NCBI GenBank assembly: GCA_963825625.1 | Contig: CAWGUF010000003.1 | Span: forward strand, 1 to 64,000 | Length of the DNA stretch: 64,000 nt | Source of the DNA: CAMDPA01 sp963825625 | Lineage (GTDB): Bacteria; Pseudomonadota; Alphaproteobacteria; Rhizobiales; Hyphomicrobiaceae | Direction: 5' to 3' | Shown: positions 18,821 to 26,837 of the stretch, one piece after another | Layout: each line of letters opens with the position of its first letter | Position numbering within the stretch: position 1 is the first letter of the stretch | Notes under the pieces: model-generated | What the model saw: the letters and a program-made list of their open reading frames with translations, nothing else | Told to the model about the DNA's origin: nothing | Databases searched by the model: none | Made by a program: the position numbers and the translations under genes

Positions 18821-18832
18821 TTGTCGGGGAAG
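18812..18832. other. Junction between actinobacterial-like and Desulfobacterota-like sequence
   Basis: Left of about 18820 the DNA is GC-rich; right of it AAAA and TTTT runs appear at once. On the minus strand the right side opens with a signal-peptide-like stretch (LFLVLGIVLTFFIAPFSKA) that runs straight into the join, suggesting a second truncated gene facing it. No mobile-element signature is visible. Confidence 0.7.
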
Positions 18833-18967
18833 CCAAAGACGCCTTTGAAAAAGGTGCGATAAAAAATGTCAAAACAATACCCAGTACCAAAAAAAGGTCT
18901 TTATTGGATATATTTGAATTTTGACATTTGACATTACCCGATCCTTCTTCTATTGTTCGAATCGTCT

Positions 18968-19043
18968 GCGCCCGTAGCTCAGTGGATAGAGCGTCAGCCT
19001 CCGGAGCTGAAAGCCGCTGGTTCGAGTCCAGCCGGGCGTACCA
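18968..19043 (+). tRNA. tRNA-Arg (CCG)
   Basis: This is a 76-nt cloverleaf with acceptor GCGCCCG/CGGGCGT (one G-T pair), D-arm GCTCAGTGGATAGAGC and anticodon stem-loop CAGCCTCCGGAGCTG giving anticodon CCG. The T-arm contains GGTTCGAGTCC and the 3' CCA is encoded, as is usual in proteobacterial genomes and unlike the tRNA-Cys of the preceding block. It is followed by a strong terminator. Confidence 0.95.
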
Positions 19044-19051
19044 GATAAAAA

Positions 19052-19080
19052 AGAGATGCCGTTTCGGCATCTCTTTTTTT
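19052..19080 (+). terminator. Rho-independent terminator of tRNA-Arg
   Basis: A 10-bp stem (AGAGATGCCG with CGGCATCTCT), a three-base loop and a run of nine T residues begin 8 bases after the tRNA CCA end. Confidence 0.93.
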
Positions 19081-19086
19081 TTAATT

Positions 19087-19736
19087 TTCGAGACGGTTTC
19101 TAAAAGTGGGTGGGTTTCTATTGTTCTTCGGCCTTTTTTGAGCGTGGCATTTGGCGGCGGGTTCCTGTTGTTTGAGCAGAGCGTCAAAGGACTCGGTAAT
19201 GGGTTTGCTGGCGGAGCGGCGATCGCAGAGGACGCATCCACCGTATTTTTTAACCCGGCAGGTATCACAAGGCTCAGCGGCACGCAGGTTGAATTCGGCG
19301 CACAAATTGTCATTCCATATTGACCAACGCAGTGGATTTCGGCACCATCGGTGCGCTGGTGGGGGCCGGCACCGCCCCCCAGAGTCTGGACGGATTCGTA
19401 AAATTAGAGGCCAACGATTGGAGCTGGCGCTGAGTTATTATCACAGCACGGCGTTGACCTTTCGAATTGGTGCCGCCTACGATGAGACACCGATCCCAAA
19501 CAAACAGGACCGAACCCCCAGGGTCCCTGGAGAAGACCGGATTTGGGCCACGGCGGGTCTAAGCTGGCAGATAACCCCCCATCTGGGTCTTCGATCTTGC
19601 CTACGCGCACCTCTTTGTGGATACACCCAAAATCGATAAGGACGGTCTGGGTGAAGACATTACCCGAGGCGCCCTGAAAGGCGAGTACGACGCCTCTGTC
19701 GATATCATCAGTGCGCAAATCAGCTATCGGTTTTAA
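19087..19736 (+). pseudogene. Collapsed FadL/OmpP1-family outer-membrane porin
   Basis: These are remnants of a long-chain-fatty-acid (FadL/TodX) outer-membrane channel. A signal-peptide-like segment (RRFLKVGGFLLFFGLF) is out of frame by one T with the mature N-terminus. That reads LFEQSVKGLGNGFAGGAA and AEDASTVFFNPAGITRLSG, the classic FadL opening. A stop at 19321-19323 follows. Bits of later strands (DGFVKLEANDWSW, then FRIGAAYDETPIPN, then DGLGEDITRGALKGEYDAS) end with ISAQISYRF and TAA at 19736, a normal outer-membrane C-terminus. Functional members are ~400-450 aa; here ~215 codons remain with at least two frame changes and large internal loss. No start codon is evident. Confidence 0.75.
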
Positions 19737-19768
19737 AACACTTTAATAATTTAATTATTTAATAGTAT

Positions 19769-19796
19769 AATGATTTAATTATTTAATTAAATCATT
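19769..19796. terminator. Palindrome in AT-rich convergent intergenic region
   Basis: Two perfect 12-bp arms (AATGATTTAATT and AATTAAATCATT) flank a 4-base loop inside the almost pure A/T stretch 19738-19870. It lies between the converging FadL remnant and epimerase genes, so a weak bidirectional terminator is plausible. With this composition a chance palindrome is also possible. Confidence 0.45.
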
Positions 19797-19874
19797 ATTA
19801 ATAAAAATTTTTATTTCTAAATATAATAATTTAATAAAATTATGTAACTAAAATATATTAATTTTTTTATATAT

Positions 19875-20901
19875 TTATTTAATTCTGTAATACTCCTTGT
19901 ACCAGTCAATAAACCGGGCGATCCCCTCCTCAACCGGGGTTGCCGGCTTGAAACCGACATCACGGGCAAGGTCCTCCACGTCCGCATAGGTGGCCGGCAC
20001 ATCTCCGGGCTGCAAGTCCAAATATTGCTTTTTGGCTTTGCGCCCTAACGCCTTTTCGATGGTTTCGATAAAATAATTCAGCTCCACCGGCCGGTTGTTG
20101 CCGATGTTGTATATTTTGTAAGGGCAGTAGGAGCTTCCCGGAACCGGCGCCTCGCCGCGCCAACTGATATCCGCAACGGGCAGCCGGCCCATTACCCGCA
20201 CCACCCCCTCAATAATATCGTCGATATAAGTAAAATCGCGCCGCATCCGCCCATGATTAAACACTTGTATGGGCGTATCGGCCAGGATGGCCTTGGTGAA
20301 CAGGAAAAGAGCCATATCCGGCCTCCCCCAGGGGCCGTACACCGTAAAGAACCGCAAACCCGTCGAGGGGAAGTTGATACAAATGGCTATAGGTATGCGC
20401 CATCAACTCATTGGCCTTCTTGGAGGCCGCATACAGCGAAACGGGATGATCGACATTGTGATGGACGGAAAAAGGCATGCGGGTGTTCGCGCCGTATACC
20501 GAACTGGAGGAGGCAAATACGAGATGACCGACGCCATGATGCCGGCAGCCCTCCAGTATGTTGGTAAAACCAACCAGATTGGCTGCAACGTAAGCGTGCG
20601 GGTTCTCAATCGAATAGCGCACCCCCGCCTGCGCGGCAAGATTCACCACCACATCGAATTGCTTTTGGCTGAACAGCCGGTCCATTTCAGACCGATCGGA
20701 CAGATCGACCTGGACAAAGCTAAAATTCTGATGCGGCTTGAGCCGGTCCAGGCGGTCCTTTTTTAAATTTACGTCGTAGTAATCGTTGAGATTATCCAGT
20801 CCGGTCACTCGATACCCGTCGGACAGCAGTCTCCGGCTCAGGTGGTAGCCGATGAACCCTGCACTCCCGGTAACCAGTACGTTTTCGAATTCAAATGTCA
20901 T
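19875..20901 (-). CDS. NAD-dependent sugar epimerase, UDP-glucuronate 4-epimerase-like (one frameshift)
   Basis: This is an extended short-chain dehydrogenase/reductase that epimerises C4 of a nucleotide sugar for surface polysaccharide. NAD binding: VLVTGSAGFIGYHLSRRLL. Active-site Ser is in LVFASSSSVYGANTRMPF, and the catalytic YxxxK is YAASKKANELMAH. The typical UDP-glucuronate epimerase motifs GLRFFTVYGPWGRPDMALFL and RDFTYIDDIIEGVVR follow. The frame breaks at a run of four G (20367-20370, four C on the coding strand); with three bases the protein reads continuously, so a homopolymer error is likely. End: TAA at 19875. The second epimerase gene, on the same strand, ends 11 bp upstream of its start. 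Confidence 0.88.
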
Positions 20902-20912
20902 TATATCTCCTT

Positions 20913-21867
20913 CTAACGATCTTTTCGGTTTTCCCTATACCAGTCCAGCGTCTGCCCCAACCCGGCCTCCAGTCCAACAACGGGTTCAAATTTCAGCAGT
21001 TGGCTCGGCCAGATCGATGCCGGCCTTGGAGTGCCGGATGTCCCCGATTCTGGCGGCAGCAGATTGAGCTTTAATTTGGATGCCCGCCAGGGCGGCAATT
21101 TTTTCCCAGAGCTGCGTGACAGTGACACTGCGCCCGCTGCCGATATTGAGTACCCGTCCGGATGCAGCGGGATCGGCCGCCAGCAGGAGCGCCCGCACAA
21201 TATCGGTCACATAGATAAAATCCCGGCTCTGTTCGCCATCGCCATAAATCGTGGGCGGTTTGCCTTCCAGCGCCTTGTTCATGAAAATCGAAATGACCCC
21301 CGAATAGGGTGATGACGGATCCTGGCGCGGGCCGTAGACATTGAAAAACCGCAGGCTCACGGCGGATATCCCGTATATTCGGTGGTACAGGCTCATGTAC
21401 TGCTCGGCCGTCAGTTTCTGGAGCGCATACGGGCTCAGGGGTATGGTAGGCATTTGCTCGGTCTTGGGTTGATGCGGGTCATCTCCGTAGGCGGCGCATG
21501 AAGAGGCCAATACAAAAAAGCGGGTGTTTTTTCGGCGAGCTGCCTCCAAAACGGTTGCCGTCCCCATGATGTTAACGGTGCTTGAAAGCAGCGGGTCTGC
21601 CACCGTTTGGGGAACCGAGACCATAGCGGCCAGGTGAAAGACCGCCTCGCACTCCTGAGCAGCCTTCAGAACCGTATCCGTGTCTCTGATGTCGCCCTGG
21701 ATAAAATCTATCTTACCGCCGGCCTGGTCGAGGTTTTCAATCCGGCCTGATGAGAGATCGTCCAGTACTGTCACCCGGCACCCGCCGGCGAGCAATTCAT
21801 CAACCAAATGCGAGCCGATAAAACCGGCGCCGCCGGTGACCAGTGCGCTTGCAAACGGAAGTTTCAA
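20913..21867 (-). CDS. NAD-dependent epimerase/dehydratase, UDP-glucose 4-epimerase-like (one frameshift)
   Basis: This is a second extended SDR nucleotide-sugar enzyme. It has ALVTGGAGFIGSHLVDELLA (NAD), VFHLAAMVSVPQTVADP, FFVLASSCAAYGD (Ser), the YALQKLTAEQYM catalytic Tyr-Lys, and SLRFFNVYGPRQDPSSPYSG. A frame change near 21010 separates GDIRHSKAGIDLA from the true C-terminus LLKFEPVVGLEAGLGQTLDW, which ends at TAG 20913-20915. The two epimerase genes are in tandem 11 bp apart and probably supply activated hexoses or hexuronates for LPS or exopolysaccharide. Confidence 0.85.
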
Positions 21868-22139
21868 TGCCTGTCTCCAATGGAATTGTTCGGAAATGAT
21901 CGCCCAAAAGATTGATTATAGCGGATCCCAAACCACATGGCAAAGTGTTTAAGGTTGAGCTGACCGCTGATGGACGCGCCGGAAATCGACCTGAAAACCA
22001 TAGCGGGAATGGCCAGATAAAAGACCAGCCGGTTGGCGGACTCAAGAAATTCAGCCGACACCAGCGCATTGCGCCTGGCCGTCCAACCGGCGGCGATGAC
22101 TGCGAAAATAGGCAGTACCGTTGTCGGTATGCCGCGCAT
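21864..22139 (-). pseudogene. N-terminal stub of an AEC-family transporter
   Basis: The first ~65 residues (VLPIFAVIAAGWTARRNALV, then ANRLVFYLAIPAMVFRSISG) match the opening two helices of auxin-efflux-carrier (AEC) permeases, normally ~310 aa. The homology ends around 21950 and the frame then reads unrelated sequence to a stop at 21864, four bases into the epimerase gene. It is a truncated remnant, not a working transporter. Confidence 0.6.
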
Positions 22140-22241
22140 GCCGTTCTCATAACCTCTTGTCTCGCTTGACTTTTAACCGGATAGATCGTAAACAAAATGT
22201 TCACTCATACATCAAAACCCCCCTGTTGGAAACGGATTAAG

Positions 22242-22475
22242 ATGAAATCGCAAATTCAAATCAAGCTATTTGCCGGTTTACAGTCGTTTAGTCCGCCATC
22301 CGCTGATCATTTTGAAATCGATTCCGGAATTTCCGTCAGTGAATTGTTGGCGCTGATTGACCTGCCGGCCGAAAAAGCTCGACTGATCTTCATCAACGGC
22401 ATCAAGGCAGATCTGGACACGCCATTGAAGGGTGGAGAACGCATTGGGATTTTTCCACCGGTGGGAGGCGGATAA
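22242..22475 (+). CDS. MoaD/ThiS-like ubiquitin-fold sulfur carrier
   Basis: This 77-residue beta-grasp protein ends in PPVGGG, the C-terminal di-glycine that is adenylated and thiocarboxylated by a partner E1-like enzyme. Internal sequence (IKLFAGLQSFSP, SVSELLALIDLP, FINGIKADLDTPL, GERIGIFPPVGGG) fits MoaD-type carriers of molybdopterin or tungstopterin synthesis. ATG 22242 is chosen because the fold begins directly there. Its TAA overlaps the ATG of the ThiF-like gene by one base, implying translational coupling. Confidence 0.85.
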   Translation: MKSQIQIKLFAGLQSFSPPSADHFEIDSGISVSELLALIDLPAEKARLIFINGIKADLDTPLKGGERIGIFPPVGGG

Positions 22476-23335
22476 TGACTTCAACGGACCTGGCGGCGGC
22501 TGTGCGGCGCGCATCAACTAAAGCGGCCTATCCGGACGCCGTGTCCTACCGCAGTATATCGGTAGGCGAAGTCAAGCGATTGAGTACCCGGATGGGACTC
22601 AGCGGACGGCATATCGAACTGGCGGCAATCGCCGAAGACATCGTCCCGGAGCGCTACGCCCGCAATCAGCGCAGCCTCCGTCTCAGGGATCAGGCCGCAT
22701 TATTGGAAAGCGAAGTCACCATCATCGGCCTGGGGGGGCTGGGGGGCGCGGTGACTGAAATTCTGGCCCGAATCGGCATCGGCCGCCTCATCCTGGTTGA
22801 CGGCGACAGCTTTGAGGACAGCAACCTGAATCGACAGTTTTTAAGCACCGGCGATGGGCTGGGGCGGAGCAAAGCCGGTGCTGCGCGCCGGCGAATCGAG
22901 GCCATCAATGACTCTGTCGAGGTCGTGGCCCATCAACGGTTTCTGGACGCCGAAAACGGGAAGGAGTTTCTGACCGGCGCCCGTGTGGCGGTGGATTGCC
23001 TCGACAATCTCCCGGCGCGCTTCTGGCTCGAAGCGGCCTGCCGGGACACCGGCTGTCCGTTTGTCTCGGCGGCGGTGGCCGGCGCAACCGGACATGTGAC
23101 AACGATATACCCGGGGGACGGCGGATTGCGGTTAATTTACGGCGATCCGCACAAAGTACCGCTGAAGGGTGCCGAGGCATCGCTGGGCACCCTGCCATAT
23201 GCGGTTACTTCGCTGGCGGCCCTTGAATGCGCCGAAGTGGTCAAAATCGTACTGAAGAAGGATTCCCTGTTGCGCAGCAAACTGCTGATCGCTGATTTCG
23301 ATACAGCCCAGTTTGAAATCATGCAGCTGTCTTAG
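22475..23335 (+). CDS. ThiF/MoeB/HesA-family E1-like adenylyltransferase
   Basis: This 286-residue enzyme should adenylate the C-terminal glycine of the MoaD-like protein encoded just upstream. After an N-terminal extension of ~75 residues, the Rossmann nucleotide loop EVTIIGLGGLGGAVTEIL, the Asp of ILVDGDSFEDSNLNRQFLST (with the Arg finger) and VAVDCLDNLPARFWL are typical of the family. The paired CxxC zinc motifs of classical MoeB are not visible. In anaerobic deltaproteobacteria such MoaD-HesA pairs commonly accompany tungsten aldehyde oxidoreductases, but none is present here. Confidence 0.88.
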   Translation: MTSTDLAAAVRRASTKAAYPDAVSYRSISVGEVKRLSTRMGLSGRHIELAAIAEDIVPERYARNQRSLRLRDQAALLESEVTIIGLGGLGGAVTEILARIGIGRLILVDGDSFEDSNLNRQFLSTGDGLGRSKAGAARRRIEAINDSVEVVAHQRFLDAENGKEFLTGARVAVDCLDNLPARFWLEAACRDTGCPFVSAAVAGATGHVTTIYPGDGGLRLIYGDPHKVPLKGAEASLGTLPYAVTSLAALECAEVVKIVLKKDSLLRSKLLIADFDTAQFEIMQLS

Positions 23336-23454
23336 GCCCTCGTCCGCCCGGCTGCGGGCCGGGTTTGGATCGTTTCGTTCGTCAGATGGTGAAAATCTTT
23401 AAACATTGAGTTTTGAGTTTCAACCTTTTCTAATTGGCTTCGGAGGAGCTGCAC

Positions 23455-24069
23455 ATGCCAAGACGGTATAAAGCAATAACAATGTGGGGGCTGATGGTGA
23501 GTTTGGTCGTGGCGATTTGCGCCTGCAGCCAGAAACCCGTTTTTCAAGTCAATTACCTGCTGCCGCAATCAGCGGCGTCCTATGAGGCTAAACAGGTCTA
23601 TGTAACCGCCACCGACGGCCGCAGCACGGCAGACTTTTTAAAACCGGGCGCCGCCAAAGAACTGGAGGATTTTTCCGGGCTCTTTTCGCTGGTCGTCCTC
23701 AAAAGCGACGGGATCGGCGACCTCGTGGGGGCCTATGAGATAATTCCGCTCATGCAAGCACTGGGCAAGCGGCGGTTGCTGGCATCGATGGTGGCAGTGT
23801 CCGATAGCCCGACAGCCAACGCCACCCGGTTTGAAATTGTTTTGAAGGACTTTGCCCTGGATTATGCCGACCGCAAATGGGCGGCGAACATGAGTTATGA
23901 GGCGATCGCCTTCAGCCCCGACGGCAGCACCCGCCGTCAGATGGTCAACGGCAGCGCCGAACGAGTCAAGCTGTTGGGCAGCAAGGAGGCTGAAAAGCTG
24001 GTGGGTGAACTGGTTTCGGACATGATGAATAAATTGGATCTTGAGAGGCTAATAGGCAAGGGTCAGTGA
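23455..24069 (+). CDS. Putative lipoprotein of ABC-type/YajG-like beta-domain style
   Basis: This 204-residue protein has a lipoprotein signal: basic start MPRRYKAITMW, hydrophobic core, and lipobox VVAICACS with the predicted lipidated Cys around residue 23. The mature part (QVNYLLPQS, KQVYVTATDGRSTADFLKPG, VVLKSDGIGDLVGAYEIIPL) resembles small envelope lipoproteins seen next to regulatory genes, but I cannot name the family. GGAGG lies at a good distance before ATG 23455. Its stop overlaps the PilZ gene start, suggesting coexpression. Confidence 0.7.
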   Translation: MPRRYKAITMWGLMVSLVVAICACSQKPVFQVNYLLPQSAASYEAKQVYVTATDGRSTADFLKPGAAKELEDFSGLFSLVVLKSDGIGDLVGAYEIIPLMQALGKRRLLASMVAVSDSPTANATRFEIVLKDFALDYADRKWAANMSYEAIAFSPDGSTRRQMVNGSAERVKLLGSKEAEKLVGELVSDMMNKLDLERLIGKGQ

Positions 24070-24623
24070 TGAACAGACAAACCGACAAATCATCCTTAGG
24101 CAAATTCGAAATCACATCACAGTTGTTTGCGCTGATAGACGACTTACCTACCGAAAAGCAGTTCATTTTGTTGAAGCAACTGCTGGGATTGAATCTGCCG
24201 GCTCATCTCATGCAATCGGTTCTGGATATGACCGAAGCCGGCCGGGTCGAGTTGCTCAAAGCCCTGGATGAAGGGCAAGATGAAACGGCAGCGGTCACTA
24301 CCATCAGTCTGGACGATTCCAATAACTTGATGCGCAGTAATCAGCGCCAGGCATGCCGCATACCGGTTCGCGTTAAAACCACCGAAAACACCCATAATGG
24401 CACTATCGTCGACATCAGCATTTTCGGGGTATTTATTCAGTCGCACACGCGGCACGCAAACGGAAAAAACATTCACCTGGCTTTTGTATTGCCCGACTCC
24501 AAAATCCCGTTTTCAATTGAAGGTAAAATCGTCCGAAGCGCGCCGACTGGGATCGGTGTTCGATTTGAGGGTTTGAGCACCGAACAGTTCGAGGCCATTC
24601 AGCGTTTCTGCGAAACTGATTAA
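24069..24623 (+). CDS. PilZ-domain c-di-GMP-binding protein
   Basis: This is a 184-residue cytoplasmic protein. The C-terminal half is a PilZ domain: RQACRIPVRV matches the RxxxR c-di-GMP motif, TIVDISIFGVFIQS the DxSxxG motif, and APTGIGVRFEGLS the closing strands. The N-terminal ~95 residues are helical and unassigned. The preceding gene's TGA and this ATG overlap by one base (24069). The role is presumably as a c-di-GMP effector in motility or envelope control, perhaps with the upstream lipoprotein. Confidence 0.85.
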   Translation: MNRQTDKSSLGKFEITSQLFALIDDLPTEKQFILLKQLLGLNLPAHLMQSVLDMTEAGRVELLKALDEGQDETAAVTTISLDDSNNLMRSNQRQACRIPVRVKTTENTHNGTIVDISIFGVFIQSHTRHANGKNIHLAFVLPDSKIPFSIEGKIVRSAPTGIGVRFEGLSTEQFEAIQRFCETD

Positions 24624-24631
24624 CTCTCTTT

Positions 24632-24667
24632 TTATAAGAATCCTTTGAATACGGATTCTCTTAAAAT
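24632..24667. repeat. Palindromic repeat, copy 1 (GGATTCTCTTAAAA family)
   Basis: The arm AAGAATCC (24636-24643) and GGATTCTCTTAAAA (24653 on) form a hairpin. The right arm is identical to that of the palindrome at 29072-29106. This copy has a degraded left arm. It may also terminate the PilZ transcript, but the recurrence suggests a dispersed repeat. Confidence 0.6.
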
Positions 24668-24783
24668 GTTAATAAATTAAAAAACAGTCCCCCAAAAGAC
24701 GGTTTTCTAATTCCTCAATCCCTAAATCCCTAAATACGGTTCTATTCACTGGCCGCACAAAATGGTTTGGCAGTTCAGGCGTA

Positions 24784-25677
24784 CTACACCAGAGAGATGA
24801 GCTCATCGATCCGATGCTGCAGGGTGGTTGTTTCAAGCATGATATTTTCGACGATTTGTTCATCCATACCGGTTTGCTCCAACACCTCATTGTAGTATCG
24901 GTAAGCGAGACCGTCTGCGCCCGTTCCAACACCCATCATCAGGCATATCAGGTCGGAAAGATGAACCAGCCGGGTTTCAAAATCAGCGGCAGTCGCGTCT
25001 AACAGCAGGTGATGATTGCGAATTATAGCGATCATTTTATCGCTGAAAGACCAGCGCCGGGCAATCCGGGCCCCCAGTTCTTCGTGGCTGATGCCGATGA
25101 CTGCAACCTCGGCCTCATTAAAACTGAAGCCCTTGAAATTGACCAGAACGCTGATCCGGTCCAGGGCAAAGGCGACATAACGGCTCAGCACCAGCTTGCC
25201 GATGTCTTTGAGGAGCGCGGCCGTATACAGCAGGTGTTTATTGTAGTTCCCGCCGATTTTCTGGGCCAGCGCCACGGACACATGGGCGGAAGTGACGGCG
25301 TGGCGCCAAAGCTGGCCCTCGCTCATGCCGTAGCCGGCCTGTGACCCTCCCAGACTGCCCGATAGGCAGTTCAAAAGCACCAGTTCAGTCACCCTGTCGA
25401 GACCCAGCAAAGTGAGGGCGTCCTGGATGGATTCGACTTTTTGTACCAGGCCGAAGTAGGCGGAATTGCAAACCTTCAGAATGCTGGCCGTCGTAGACGG
25501 ATCGTGCCGGATCAGTTCGGCGATCTTGCGCATCGAATGCGCCTCACCTTCGGCAAGGGATAGAATCTGGGTGGCAATCGCCGGCACCGGCGCCAGCATA
25601 TCAATCGATGCGATGATTTGTTCGATATCCACCCGATCGTCTTCCCCAATGTCGATTTTGCTCAATTCCATTCCCAT
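24784..25677 (-). CDS. HDOD-domain signalling protein
   Basis: This 297-residue protein carries an HDOD domain, the non-catalytic relative of HD phosphohydrolases used in bacterial signalling and chemotaxis-linked regulation. Family blocks include LAPVPAIATQILSLAEGEA, ELIRHDPSTTASILKVCNSA, VESIQDALTLLGLDRVTELV and LLYTAALLKDIGKLVLSRY, the degenerate HD site where the usual His-Asp pair is replaced by Lys-Asp. A later ISHEELGARIARRW stretch is typical. The gene is convergent with the PilZ gene. The 206 bp upstream to the next gene show no recognisable feature. Confidence 0.85.
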   Translation of the reverse strand: MGMELSKIDIGEDDRVDIEQIIASIDMLAPVPAIATQILSLAEGEAHSMRKIAELIRHDPSTTASILKVCNSAYFGLVQKVESIQDALTLLGLDRVTELVLLNCLSGSLGGSQAGYGMSEGQLWRHAVTSAHVSVALAQKIGGNYNKHLLYTAALLKDIGKLVLSRYVAFALDRISVLVNFKGFSFNEAEVAVIGISHEELGARIARRWSFSDKMIAIIRNHHLLLDATAADFETRLVHLSDLICLMMGVGTGADGLAYRYYNEVLEQTGMDEQIVENIMLETTTLQHRIDELISLV

Positions 25678-25883
25678 AGATCCGCCATATTCTGTCCGTC
25701 GTAAAAAAATCGCCCCCTAAGGTGAACTATTAAATAAGGGAGGGGTATCAGATAATGTATCGGTCATCGGGGCGGAAAGCTTTAGCGGGAGTTTTAAATT
25801 GGAGGCGTACTTTCAGTACGTCGAGGGTTTAAAACGACAGATAACGCCGTCTGGGACCAAAAGATGCCGCCTCTGGGCGTAAA

Positions 25884-26837
25884 CTACCGGAAGCCGCCTC
25901 TGCGGTAGAGCCGCCACCCGATAACAAAAATCGCCAGCAGCGGGTGGCGGCGCAAGTGGGGCGTGAGTTCGACTGAAACACCGGTGTGACGCTTGATTTT
26001 CCACAAGATGTATTCGGTTCCCCCGGCAAAGGTGGCCCACCCTTTCAAAAGCCTGAGAGCCGAAAGCAGTTTTCCCTGGAAAAAGCGAAGTCGCCACGCA
26101 TTGGCGCTGCGCCGGCGCTCAGAGGGCGACAGGCGGAGATGGAACTTTCCTTCTTCTGTGACATCGATGGGCAGGCCTGCGGATTTGAGCTCATGCAAAG
26201 CGGCGGCGGTCAGAGCGGTGTAATAATCGGGGGCGGCATCGTAGAGCCGGGCCAGTTTGTCGGATCGCTCAGCCCGCAGTTCCGCCTTGTAGCTGAGGGA
26301 CAAGCCGCGATACCACAGATCCCGTCCCGAAAATCGGGGTGGCGTTTGGGGCGCGACATTACCGACAAAGGTCAGCACGGCCTGCGCAAGAGAGCGGTTG
26401 ACCTGATCGGCCACTTGATCGTTGCGAGAGTAAACCAGAGCGGTGGGTTGGGCAAATCGCCCCCAGATATAACTGTGAAACCAGTCACGGGTGACGCCGT
26501 TGCGAAAATCCGTCAGGGACAGCACGGCATACTTGGCCCTGACCTTTCTGCCTTCGAAGGGAATTTCCAGGTAGTAAACGTTGGGCGGCATGAGTTTGTT
26601 AAGCGTCGCCCATATATGCTTTGAATATGAGCGCTGATAACTGTCCACCAGAACATACAGGTCGACAATCCCGTCGCGGTCATCCCCTGAGCGCAGGCAG
26701 GAACCGTAAAACAGAACGGCCTGGGCGGTGTCGCTGAACAGGCCGCGGATATGTTCAGCCAGAGCATGCACCGCCGGGGATACCGGCCGCCGCGCCATGT
26801 TCCCGACCAGATCGTTTAACTGATTGTTTTCATCCAT
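25884..26837 (-). CDS. Tam41/Mmp37-like nucleotidyltransferase (candidate CDP-diacylglycerol synthase)
   Basis: This 317-residue protein resembles mitochondrial Tam41, which makes CDP-diacylglycerol from CTP and phosphatidic acid. Visible parallels in order are QAVLFYGSC (nucleotidyltransferase Gly-Ser, residues 45-46), IVDLYVLVDSY (acidic residues 59 and 65), PPNVYYLEIPFEG, VRAKYAVLSLTDF (Lys102), YIWGRFAQPTALVY (GRxxxP), LSLSYKAELRAE, and near the C-terminus LLSALRLLKGWATFAGGTEY, which parallels the SALxxxKGxxT motif I recall from yeast Tam41. I start at ATG 26837, overlapping the diacylglycerol kinase stop by 8 bp. The kinase would supply the phosphatidic acid substrate. The family call rests on motifs recalled without alignment; activity is inference. 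Confidence 0.65.
   Translation of the reverse strand: MDENNQLNDLVGNMARRPVSPAVHALAEHIRGLFSDTAQAVLFYGSCLRSGDDRDGIVDLYVLVDSYQRSYSKHIWATLNKLMPPNVYYLEIPFEGRKVRAKYAVLSLTDFRNGVTRDWFHSYIWGRFAQPTALVYSRNDQVADQVNRSLAQAVLTFVGNVAPQTPPRFSGRDLWYRGLSLSYKAELRAERSDKLARLYDAAPDYYTALTAAALHELKSAGLPIDVTEEGKFHLRLSPSERRRSANAWRLRFFQGKLLSALRLLKGWATFAGGTEYILWKIKRHTGVSVELTPHLRRHPLLAIFVIGWRLYRRGGFR

Noticed and set aside
25804..25850. Small hairpin (CGTAC/GTACG) as an RNA gene upstream of the HDOD gene
   Set aside because: The stem is only five base pairs and there is no promoter or terminator evidence.
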